Shown one piece after another: positions 44,291 to 55,098 of a stretch of 64,000 nt of DNA. The DNA is from Camillea tinctor. Taxonomy: Eukaryota > Ascomycota > Sordariomycetes > Xylariales > Xylariaceae. The position numbers and the translations under genes are program-made. Position 1 is the stretch's first letter. Each line of letters starts with the position of its first letter. A model generated the notes under the pieces. It searched no databases. It saw only the letters and a list, made by a program, of their open reading frames with translations, and was not told the DNA's origin. The stretch is from positions 868,001-932,000 of the forward strand of contig MU394058.1 in the NCBI GenBank assembly GCA_022578605.1, given 5' to 3'.

Positions 44291-46265
44291 ATTTAAGGGA
44301 AAATAGGTAGTGTGTCAATGTCGTAGGCGTCGGATATTTACGAACTCAACAGTATGTTTTTCCCTTTTTTTTTCCCTTTATGTCGTACCACGTCGTATTG
44401 CAGAGTAGAGCAAATGATTCCTTGGGTCCTTTTTTTTTTCAGACGTCTCAGGCGTGTCGTCTTTATTCTGGTTGCATTCACTAGCAGAATTTGGAATCGG
44501 GTGTCATAGTCTAGACCATTCTCTTGTGGTGTTTAGAGTGAATCGTTATAGTATAGTAAGTATATTGTGTGGTATACAACTGTTGTTGTCGAAACACCCG
44601 CAAGAGGCTTCGAAAACCCAGGAAAGCCAAACACAGGATATATATAAAGGCGGGCGAGTCGTTTTATATCCAGAATGACGCAGCAAAGAGACAAATCAGA
44701 GTAAGTAGGTTAGGTAGGTTAGAGTATATTGGCGCCTATGATTTGTCTCAGACCCGGCACCCTCCCCCCTTAGCTGGGGTTGGGGACGGTGTCTCAGTGG
44801 CATTTAGCTTGGGGGCTAGAAGAAGAGTTAGAGTCCAGCTCGAATCATATGTCATATTGGATGACAGCAATGGGCAGGACTGCGGTCAGCGTCCTAGTCC
44901 TAGCTGCCGATCTATTGTGCGGCGCGTCGTCTCTGCGTCCCACCGAGCTGAGTCACTTATATGTAGAGTCGCTTACGAGCCGGAGACCGCAGCTTGTTAG
45001 AGGCATCTGGCTACATATATTTTACATAATATGGTGAACGGACTCCGGGTCTCTCGGTTGAGCCAGCAGCCCGTCGCACAAGTTGCTGTCATGCAGTCGA
45101 CGAGAGGTGGCGGAGCAAACAGGTATTATACTTCATCCATGGTTGTCCGTCTCAGCACCATCCAATAGATGTGTCGGGCCGTGCCAAGGCGGTTCCCCGA
45201 ACTCCCAGGCTTTCTGACGCGGCCACGGCCGGAGCAGCAGACATCCGTTGAGTAGGTAGGGTCACGGTTATTAGGACATTAGGTTATTAGGTCATATAAG
45301 TAGGTTATATAGGTTACTGGTATGGAGTAGGGAAGCAAAAGATGTAGGTATGATGAATTTTCAATTTCTGTCTTTTACAGCTTCGCCATAAGGTAGATGA
45401 AAAGAAGTGGAAGCCAGATAGAAGCTGAGCAGATCTTGGTGGGCAGATAGGAGAAAGTTGGTTGGTGGTACCGGCTGCACTAACCATCATCCCTGTTTAA
45501 GTCATGAACTATCTTTTTATCGATGCATACCTAATACTTTATAAATGCATAGGCTGATAGGACACCTCAATAATTCTTTAATCACTTCTACCTGCGCTGT
45601 CGCGTCGCTTACACCATACTACACCATATTACACCAAACCATACCATACGCGTAGCAACCCTCAAAGACGGAAATCCCCAAACTCCAGAAAACTATTATA
45701 CACTAGTAAGAGCGGGAATTTGCCTATATTACCTAATAACTCAACAACGGGATTACGTAGACAATGGGGGAAAATGTACGTACGACTTACACCACCTGTT
45801 GTACCGCAGTGTACATCACGTTGCGTGCATACACTAGAGGGGAAGAAACAAGAAGATTAAACATCCTGCGGACCCCTAGCAGCAAGGAAGGTTCTTCCCA
45901 TGCTTCCCTCCCTTGTCCTTGCAATAATCATTATAAGATTGACACATATAGTATTATTATTCATTACCTAGCCCACGAGGTTATTTTCCCGGCACATAAC
46001 CTACCCTACCTACGAGGTGATGTATGCAAGTTTAAACAGAAGTAAATAAGTAAATAAATTAACATCGACAGTACACACAGATCAGCGATGCCAAGTCGGG
46101 GAAACTGAGTGCTCAGTGATTAAGGTTCGATGTAGGGTGGTATCGATCAGCTGTTCCAACTTACATGTATGGCGTCTTATATTATATGAATATCCTAAGC
46201 ACCATAGCTCATCTGAATGCATATAGGCTACATGCTACCTATATAGGCTAGGTAGACTACTTAAA

Positions 46266-46289
46266 ATATATATATATATATATATATAT
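46266..46289. repeat. AT dinucleotide microsatellite (AT)12
   Basis: Twelve perfect AT units lie in non-coding sequence. Confidence 0.92.
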
Positions 46290-47578
46290 CAATGGTACCG
46301 AATCTATAAAGCCATTTTTGAAGCTATATTATATTAGTAAAAGAGACAAATCTGGTAACTTACTACTAGGTTAGCCGGGTTAGTAACTTCGCATAAGCAG
46401 GTAATCAGCCAGGGCATACTCTATATAATCAAAGAAAACAACCTTACATTTTTACTTTACCTTACCTTTTAGTCAAAAGTCCATAGTGTAAATAATATGA
46501 ACTCAACTTTTCTTTTCTTTTTCTCTGTATCTAACTAGGTATCTTCCCCTGTTTCCCATGCTTCATCCCAACCCATCCCCGCCCCCACCCGGCCACCATG
46601 CAAGCAAGGGAAGCTAAATCAAGGAAACACAGGGCCAAAGGGTACATGTATGTACCATACATATAACTAATAATAAGCCCAGTCTGGTTTTTTTGGTCTT
46701 CATAAAAGTTCCAGAACACGCCACTGCGTTGCAAAGTTCACGCCATCAATTTCACTCAGCCTGCAAGAAAATGGGGAGGTGAACTTTCTAGTAAAAAAGA
46801 CTTTTTTCTTTTATTTCTAGTTTCATTTTAGTCTGACGATGTTAAAATAGGTAGTAATGCAATCGATCAAATATCCTACTTCGAATAGCTTACTTGTCAG
46901 CCTGTCTACCTACGTATTTGCGGACTATACGCAAGCCGTGTAAACTACAACTATACTCACAACTCTCACAGAAAAGAAGGCAGATAGAAGACGAAAGAAA
47001 CAAAACACACAACTATAACAAGATACCCTTGTCAAGGCGTTCATGATCCAGCTGACCTATCACTATCCATCCATATCCACCGTAGTATAGCGCAGCCAAC
47101 TTTTCCCTACATTTGACTATTTTTAGTTTCTTCGTGCGCCCACCTATAAGAGCAAAGCAAGTCCGAGCGTCGTCGTATATGAAGCCATTTATTGACTAAC
47201 AAGCGATGTATTAACATATCCGCTCTCCCGGCCCGGCCGCCTTGGACTATAATATCATATCATCATGACTATAGCCTATCACCGCGCGGCGAAAGAGCCG
47301 CATTTGTTTAATAATACACTACTATTGGTATTATTAATAGGCAACAAACAAGAGAGGCCAGAGACAGAAAGGGAGGAAGGCATCAAAATCAAGTATATAC
47401 GCTACCCTCCCCCCTATTCTCCAGACCTGCACTATAGAAACACCCATCTCCACACTGAAACGGGTCACTCTACAATATAAAATAGAACAAGTGTTAATAA
47501 ATTCGGGATTATCATATCGTGTAGCTGTAAACTAGCCAGCTAGTTGGTGTAGACATGTCTTGCTTCCCAGCCTAGGTT

Positions 47579-47614
47579 AGGTAGGTAGGTATCTACCACG
47601 TGTATCTACCTACC
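47579..47614. repeat. AGGTA/TACCT inverted repeat around a CACGTG core
   Basis: TAGGTAGGTAGGTA on the left and TACCTACCTT on the right form opposing arms. CACGTG, an E-box-like palindrome, lies between them at 47597-47602. It sits about 200 bp beyond the 3' end of the SNF2 gene. Confidence 0.7.
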
Positions 47615-47811
47615 TTTCCGATTTCGCATCCCTTGGAACGCCCCAAACTCCATACGTAATCTACAGACATTCTTACCTAACCGGTACATGCCTAACCTTG
47701 ATATCATCCCTTCAACCACCCACTCCCCCAACCGCCCTTAGAAGTCCCTCCCTCCCTTCTAACTACTTTCTAATTCCCTGCCCCAGTGAATGATTAAATG
47801 GATGGATGAGA

Positions 47812-50800
47812 TCAAGCCCACGCAACCCTCGCCCGTTTCTTCTTCCCCGACCTCCCGGCACCTCCCTCTCCCTCTGCCTTCCCACCAGCCACCCGTCCCG
47901 TAGACTCCGGGCTCGGGGGTCTTTTCAAGCCAATACCCCGATTCACCAACATCCGAGCTTTCACAGCCGGTCTCTCCTCCTCCCTCTCCTTCCCCTTCCC
48001 TTTGCCCTCGGGGCTCTCATCCCCCCCAACCAGACCTTCATCCGGGTTCCGCAGCTCGCGGCCAAACCCGCGACCGAATACAAACTGCGGGACCTTCAGC
48101 ATCGCCGTCTGCCTGACCCCATCCTCCCCGTCCCCGTCCCCAATATCCGGCATATCCACGATCCTCGCGTCGAGTATCCACTCGTACATCTTCCTATCAT
48201 CGAGCCAGTTCCTGACGCGGCGGTGTTCGGCGGGGGACATGTGCTCCCTCCTGCTAACGACCAGCTCCTCGATGCTGTGGCGCAGCACGAGCGTCTCCAC
48301 CGTCACCGGTTTCTGCTGGCTGACGCGGCGGGCGCGGCCGACGGCCTGGGCCTGCACCTGGGGGTTGAGCACTGGGGTGGTGAAGTAGATGCGCGACGCG
48401 CTACGCATGTCGAGCCCGAAGGCCGCCTGGCTGATGTCCATGAGCAGCACCCGGAACGCCTGGTTGTGCGTGAAGGTCGCCACGTACTGCGCCCGCCGCG
48501 CGGCGCTGAGTCCCGAGCGTGCGTAGATGAGGTGCTGGATTTGGAGCTGTGCGGAATAAGTAAATAAATAAAAGTGTGTTAGAAAGCTAAGGTACCTAAG
48601 GGAATGATACGCGTAGGAAAGAAGGGGGGGGGGAGTGTTAACAAGCTATCGAACACGTACAATTTCTAGCACGCTGGCGAGGTAGTACGCAACATTGTCA
48701 TTCTCGTAGAAAATAATAATCTGTTCCTCATCTTGGTATTTCACGATGGCGTCAATAAGATACGACAACTTAGCAGAGACGGTGGAGATGATCTGCGTCT
48801 TTACTAACGGTTCGGCGATCTCGATGTTAGTGGTAAGTTCGGGTCGGGGCTGGCCTTCGTTAATTACAACCGGATCCGAATTACTGTCCAGCGCGCCCGA
48901 TTTGGGCTTTGTGTGGTGGTCGTCGCCGAGGGATGTGTTTCCGGCTAGAGCTGTAGCTTGCGGGGTTTGTGTTGTCGTCGGCTCGCCGGAAGCATCTATC
49001 GCTGCTGTGAGAGCTTGAGATCGCTCGGCGTTACCCTGCTGGTCTAGGTGCCCGCTGTCAATCATAAGTTTTAAGGAATTCAGCGCATCAATACAAGGGT
49101 TCAGGAACTTCTGTAGAGCATGTATCAAGCCAGCATCTGTACAGACTGGGCCACCTTGGTTATCCCTATCGTCGAGTGACCAGCTTTTCCCATTGCCACC
49201 AGGAAAGTCTTTCACATAGAGAGGCATCGCATGGAACTGGTTACTGACGTCTTTCAGACGATTCTTTACGGCGAGTTTCCCAAAATCGATAGCTTTTCTC
49301 AGCAGATCCTCGTCCTCGGCAGAGATGGGAACTTCCTTCTTTTCGAGGAAGCCCTCTGCAGTCTCCAGGGCCTTGGCGATATCTCTAGTGGAGTAGAACA
49401 CGCCACCGAAGAAACTTGCTTGCTTTAAGTTCTTCACGAGCTGGAAAAGGCTCTTCCTCTGTCTCTCATGGAAGAAATAATCCATATCCGTCCGTTGAGA
49501 TTGGACTGAGTTGAATATTATCATCATTGAGAATAGATTCAATGACAACCGATCCTGGTAAGACCCGTCCAGGACTACAATCTTCTCGTCAACCGGTGGC
49601 AGCATTGTACTCACGTCTGATAATTGATGTCGGACTACAAGCGAGTTGAGTGTCGTTGTTAAACAGTCCTTGCGATTGTGGCCATTTGTGTGCTGCTTTG
49701 GATGCATTACATATACGTTCCACTCAGCCACGGTATCCCCGACCTCATCTTTTGTATTGGCCCACGGCCTGACCTTGAGATACTTAGCAGTAATGTTACC
49801 AATGCGTTGGATATCTTCTTTCTCTTGTATCATCCTGGAAGAAATTTTTTGAGCGTCATCCTGACCGTCGATGCTCGTAGTTCCAGCAGCGTTTTGTACA
49901 CCGTAGAGCCCTCTGGAGGGGGTACCTGTTACCACCCAGCGGACGGATATCTGAAGTTGATCAAGCACCCTCATCACGTCGCTCTTCCATCCGCGACTTC
50001 TATTTCCTAGTCTGTGGCCCTCGTCTACAATACAACGCTTGAATTGAATGTAGTCAAGTGGGCAATATGTGTTTATTGCTATTTCTCGACCATGAGAACG
50101 CTCCTTTTGTATCCACTCGAACCGTCCCTCGGAAAAGAGGATGATATCGTAGACAAGGAGCTCCGTTACTGGTGGGATGGGATTTTTATCTACCAACACT
50201 AGAACATTCAAGCCAGTAGTGTGCTTCTTAATTTCGTCCTGCCATTGTTTGACAAGGTTATTTGGGACAATGATGAGGTTAGTGTAGCTAAGATATACCT
50301 CCTTAGGTGGAACAACCGTGGGCGCGGTTCGAACGCTCCTACGAGGCTCAATCAAGAGGCTTTGTATTTCATACCGGGCCCGATTCTCAGGCCGCGTCAA
50401 AGCTCGAATACAGTTCTGGTACTCGAAACCGAGCTGGGAGGCGCATGCTTCAAAGTATGGCTTCCATGCCACCGAATGCTTGTTAGCAGCAGCGGCGGCC
50501 ATGTCCATTAGACTTGCTATCTTCGTCCGCGGAGGAGTTTCCGCGACGAAAGGCTCCGGGGGTTTGGTAGGCTCATTCTTAGTGCTAAGAATTAGAGCGA
50601 GACATATGAGTGTCTTCCCAGTGCCCATCTCTTCCGCGAGGATTCCGCCGCGCGAGCCATCATAATGTCTCGGTTCTTTTGATACAATGCCCGACACACT
50701 GTCGTAGTACCATGGAGTTCCTGCTTGATCGGTCACACAACGGAATCGAGGGTCAATGATCCTCCCGGGCTCTACTTCGCGCTGAAGCATAAGCGCCACT

Positions 50801-51429
50801 GAACGGCCTTGGTAGGGGTAGAGGGATGTGCGGAGACCAGGAACTTGACCTGCTAATAAGCACTGCATTTTATATTTTGTGTCTGGATCAGCTACCATCT
50901 CAGGTTTGGGATCAGGCGATGGAACATTATTGAATATTGTTAGAAGCGAGTTGTCGTCCTCTGCTGGAAATGGATCTATTCCTTTGTGCATTGATAAATC
51001 CTGGCTGATGGAGCTGCTTTCTCCATGCCATGAATCTCGGGAGTAATCAAGTTGGCGCAAGAGAAGTGAAAATATCTTGTGCGGGCTCCCTCGCAGGGTT
51101 GGGGCTCTTCCATTGACATCCTGTGGTAAGATGTACACTCTCACTCTTCCTATTATCTGCGAATCTGAATGTGTAATTGTTGCGAAAGACAGCTGTACCC
51201 ATCGATTATTCCACAGGCTACTGAAGGGTTTCAGGGCTGGTAATGTGAAAAGGGCCTCTTGAACATTGTATGGAAGTGAGGAAATAGGGGGTTTATCATT
51301 GCGGCGTGTGAAGTATCTCCATCCTGCTAATTCAGGCAACACCTGTAATTCGGATGCTACGCTATTCTTCTCAATAATGACGGGCAGAGAGCCGGCTGGT
51401 ATGTATTGATGGGTGAATTGATCTTCCAT
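47812..51429 (-). CDS. SNF2-family DNA-dependent ATPase (DEGH box, no RING)
   Basis: Two exons (51429-48661, 48546-47812), joined across a 114-nt GTACGT..CAG intron, give 1167 residues. The ATG at 51429 is preferred (A at -3, G at +4) over one at 51486 in poor context. SNF2 motifs in order: I GILAEEMGTGKT (about 262-273), Ia LIIVPNNLVKQWQDEI, II VDEGH (about 468-472), III VVTGTP (about 500-504). The C-terminal lobe is in exon 2: LLMDISQAAFGLDM, IYFTTPVLNPQVQAQAVGRARR (motifs V-VI) and the QQKPV tail. A spacer of about 300 residues between the two lobes is Ser/Thr/Pro-rich at its end and shows no RING, HIRAN or chromodomain. Such ATPases move or remodel protein-DNA contacts. I cannot tie it to RAD5, RAD16 or MOT1; it looks like a fungus-specific SNF2-like group. 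The intron contains a run of 10 C on the coding strand. Confidence 0.88.
48624..48633. repeat. Poly-G run (poly-C on the coding strand) in the SNF2 gene intron
   Basis: Ten G bases on the + strand read as C in the sense direction of the SNF2 gene and lie within its only intron. The position recalls the 19-C run in TVP23 intron 1. Confidence 0.88.
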
Positions 51430-52439
51430 GATGTCTTTGGAATTTTGAGAAAAAAAAACTTTGGAAGTTTGCCAGATAAAATGCATATATACCTCTGCTA
51501 CATAGTAGGCGAATAGGTACCTAGGTAAGTAAGTAGGTAGATGTTAGATAGGGGCTCACTAATAAAAGAAGTGAGCGCGAGTTTAGATAAGTCTGTAGCT
51601 GTGGACGAATCAACGGTCAGTAAATTTTTTTGCTGGGTTATGTCAGACGAATGACTTCCATGTTGCTGTACATGAATATGGTTCTGGGTAAAACTGGTGG
51701 TAAAAGGTAAGCAGGTGGTTAATCTAACGAGTCGTCAGGAATCGTGAGATGTAAGAGAGAGAGTTAGTCTGTTTGCTGCCTATCAGCATCTGCGTGCTTA
51801 TGGTTGGTTGGGTGTAAAAACCCCCTTGGACTTATTGCAGTTAGTCTTACTGTACATATACCTGAACGCACTGTAGCTTTACACCGTGGATTTTCATCCC
51901 TTTAAGGGCTCCTACTCTAGTAGGTAAGCAGCTCTAGATTAGTAACTTTAGTTGGATTATATTGGTGACCGTTCTATGGCAAGTCGTAAAATTGTGTGTT
52001 TAACTGTATATCTATCATAAGTCCCGAATAAGTACAGATAAAAAGGCTTGTTCGGCAGCCAAGGGTATCGAAGAGTATAAAACTTGGGGTCGAGAAAAAA
52101 AAGGAAGCAAAACACCCTCCCAAGCCGTTTCGTTTTTCTCCCCCCCCCCCCTTTTTTTTTTTGCTTTGCCTCCCAATCCCGAATAAGAAACATTAAGAAT
52201 AATGATAGAAGCACCATCCCATAGGAAATGAAGGCGTCTTCTTCGTGTTCATAATCAGATATCAAAAAAAATATAGGTCATCCTCAACCGCAATGGTTCG
52301 TACTCCAAGAAAGAATGTGCCACCCGAAAAATAAAAAAGAACAAAAAATGGTGGTTGATCATGTAAGGTATCCGTAAGGTATTGATAATGGACCCAGCAG
52401 TATCCAGCAAATATTAGTATTCGGATTAAACATTCATCA
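51430..52439. other. Promoter of the SNF2 gene and 3' flank of the following gene
   Basis: No gene is visible. A C12/T11 homopolymer block lies at 52140-52162. The frames at 51957-52456 are low-complexity or unrecognisable. Confidence 0.55.
52140..52162. repeat. C12-T11 homopolymer block
   Basis: Twelve C bases followed directly by eleven T bases in non-coding sequence, the same arrangement as at 32792-32818. Confidence 0.88.
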
Positions 52440-55098
52440 TTATGCTGCCGGCTCATCCAAATCGCCCTCTAAAATTCGTCGCGCCGCGTCGATCCTTCTT
52501 CGAAATAATCTGCTTTCGGTACTGGCTCGTCCTGACTCCGTCAGTCCCAGCACACACCGGCCGAGACTGGCGACTAATCGTTCAACGAGTATCTGGTCTT
52601 CCTTCAACAGCGAGTTGATGGGTGCGGCAGTTTCTCCCGTGTAAATACTCTCGCGGTCGCATATACTGGCTGTCTCGCTCATGAGCGTCTCTGAAATCTG
52701 CTTAAGTTCCTGATCCGGAGAATCCCGTGGCGTCAAAACTCCACCGTTCACCTTCGACGTATTATTAACTAGCGGAAAACTCCTATTAGTGCCAGTTGAA
52801 CCTAGGGAAACGGATGGGCGATGTTTGGAGGTGGCCGTACTACTTTGAGGACGGCGGATGGCCGAAAGGCGGAGCTGGCTTCGATCTGAACTTGAGTCAC
52901 TCGTTTCCGAGGCAAAATGTGTTCGCCTAGCTGTTCCTGGAGTCTCGGGTGTTCCCACTTGACCTCTCTCGGGTCCCTGGTCGGACTGATCCCAGTATTC
53001 GTCTGCTCTCGAGCTGTTTTCCGTCCTGGTGTGGCGGCCCTCCGTCGCCGTTGCGAACGACTCCATGGTAGATGTTGACCCTGCGCTATCCCTACGAGAA
53101 CGACGGCCAGTCTTAATGACACTCGATCTCGAAGATGTGTTCGGGCCCCGTGTTGTTTCTACCGAGTCCTCCGAGCTAAAACTGTCTTGGCTTCCCCGTC
53201 TATTTAGACGCTTCTGAGTCATACTTCCCATTGCGCTGTGTAAAAAGAAGTGTTCATAGTCAAAAGCATCCTCACGGTCCTCATGCGATACCTGGTTTTG
53301 CACGGTATCATGGTATGCCGACTCCCCGCTTTCACTGGCTGAGTCGAAAACTTCATTCGGATCATCGTCTTCGTAACCGTCCTCGGTTCTCATATCATCC
53401 ATGTCGTCCACATCTTCTTCACCAAGGCTCAATGTCGGTGTCGTATTACTATCGGGCGAGGACGCTCGGGAATCGGGAGGGCTCGTACCAACGAGAGGTG
53501 TCTCGTCGGAATTTTCATAACTGTTTCCAACCGACTCAATATTCCCCTCCTCCGTCATCTCTAGGCTTCCATCTTGATCCTTCGCAGCAGATATATCACC
53601 ATTTCCGGATTGGGATGCGAGGTCGTTATGTGTAGAATTATCAACAGTAGGCCCCGTTGTTTCAACGTACCACTGTTCAATGCGTGCATGTGTAAAGGGG
53701 CTCGGCGTACGCAAGCTCTGGAGACTCCGGCGCTTCATACTATCGGCACGAGCCTGGTCCCTGAGAGTCGATAGCCTTCCTTTAAGATCTTTCATATGGT
53801 CCTTCAAATCTCGCATCTGTGTTGCGGAAGCAGATCGTTTAAGGGATGCATCTTGGAAAGATCCAAATGTAGGGCTAAGAAAAGCGCCTAATCTGGCCCC
53901 ATCGATGCTCGGCCTCGATGACGGACCTGGCGAGACATCATCTTCACTCAGTGGTTCGAGCGCTTTGTCCTTAGTGCGTGAAGATGTTCTGGTCTTGGCA
54001 AATGTCAAAGTTCCATAGATTGAATGGTCCTGGGGGCTATTTGGGGGGTTTTCGCGCATAAAGTCAGCGCTACGAGAACCCTGTAGGGCCTGTAAGGGTT
54101 TTCGATACCCGCCTGCAGCGCCGAGTGCGCTGGAAGACCTCTGCGCAAAGACGTCCGTCTTGAACTCGCCTACGATGTTGTTTTCGCTAGATATCCTAGT
54201 ATGTCCGTGCGTGCCCTTAGAGTGGTCGGGATCATGGTCACGATGAATCGCTGTTGTAGGTCTTGTGAATGTAGGTGATGGCGTAGAGCCGGACGTCATG
54301 GACATCGTTGGGGAATACATGCGCGCTCGATTTAAATTACCCTCCATAGTCTTCCCTGCTGTTAGTGGTGGTCGGACATGATAGGGGATACCGTAGGAAA
54401 TTCCTTACCGTTAATCGACGCTTGGCATTGGCTAAGATCTGCTCGGCCCTCCGACTCAATGCCGTTGAATATCGCTCCTCATTAAAGGCATTTGAGAACT
54501 CCTTAGCAGGCGATATGGATTCCTGGACTGAGGTTTCATCGATATATGAATCGGCCACGCTCTCTTCATCGTCACCCTGGAAGTTGCTGTCATCCACGCT
54601 GACCGAATCGTCGAAATCTGCAAACACGCCGTGGTGATCGTTCGTAGTGATAGTGCTGGTTGAATCATTGGACATGCGCCGCTCACGAGTGGCCCGGGAA
54701 TCCTTCTTCTTGGCTATCTCGTAGGTCATGGTAGCAAGAGAGCGAGCTGGAAAATCCTTTCGTATGGATGCGGCACGCGACCTCGTAGCACAAGAGCTTT
54801 CCACCTCAGTAACCTCGCCTATATCGGATAGCATAGTACCGTTGCCATAGATGATAGGCGTCGTAGGGGTGATAGGCCCCGCGGGGAAAGGCTGGGAAAG
54901 ATTGAAATGCATGTCAGCGGGATGGGAATTCTTCCACAGAGTGCGCGGAGACTGGGAACGATCGGGCGAAGAAGCAGTGTCGTCGTAGTCGGGCAATATC
55001 ATATCGGGGTTCGTCAGCGTGGGCGAAGCTGGCAAAGGCGGGTAGGGCCCAGACCCATCGCCCGACGATTGCGCGGGAACACTGGTGGCAATCTGCAT
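52440..55098 (-). CDS. Large Ser/Asp-rich protein of unknown function, conserved-looking
   Basis: Two exons (55098-54409, 54350-52440), joined in phase 0 across a 58-nt GTAAGG..AAG intron with an ACTAAC branch site, give 866 residues. The join restores AKRRLTTMEGNLNRAR, a short helical motif. The start is the ATG of MQIATSVPAQSS. Most of the protein is Ser/Thr/Asp/Glu-rich and disordered. Three segments look ordered: RRAEQILANAKRRLTTMEGN, a probable coiled coil (QMRDLKDHMKDLKGRLSTLRDQARADSMKRRSL, in two halves) just before SPFTHARIEQWYVET, and a C-terminal helical block (LLKEDQILVERLVASLGRCV, FRRRIDAARRILEGDL). I recognise it only as a type common in filamentous ascomycetes; no function is assigned. 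Many Ser-Pro and Arg-x-x-Ser sites suggest heavy phosphorylation (inference). Confidence 0.8.

Larger units (their letters stand above)
44291..47811. other. Gene-poor stretch before the SNF2 gene
   Basis: No supported gene occurs in 3.5 kb. The AT-rich sequence carries an (AT)12 repeat at 46266-46289 and a TAGGTA/TACCTA inverted repeat centred on CACGTG at about 47579-47614. Frames at 44569-45037 and 45764-46045 have no protein resemblance. The last few hundred bases are the 3' flank of the SNF2 gene. Confidence 0.5.

Noticed and set aside
44569..45037. Overlapping + strand frames of 143 and 85 residues
   Set aside because: No recognisable motif, no low-ambiguity start, and they disagree in frame.
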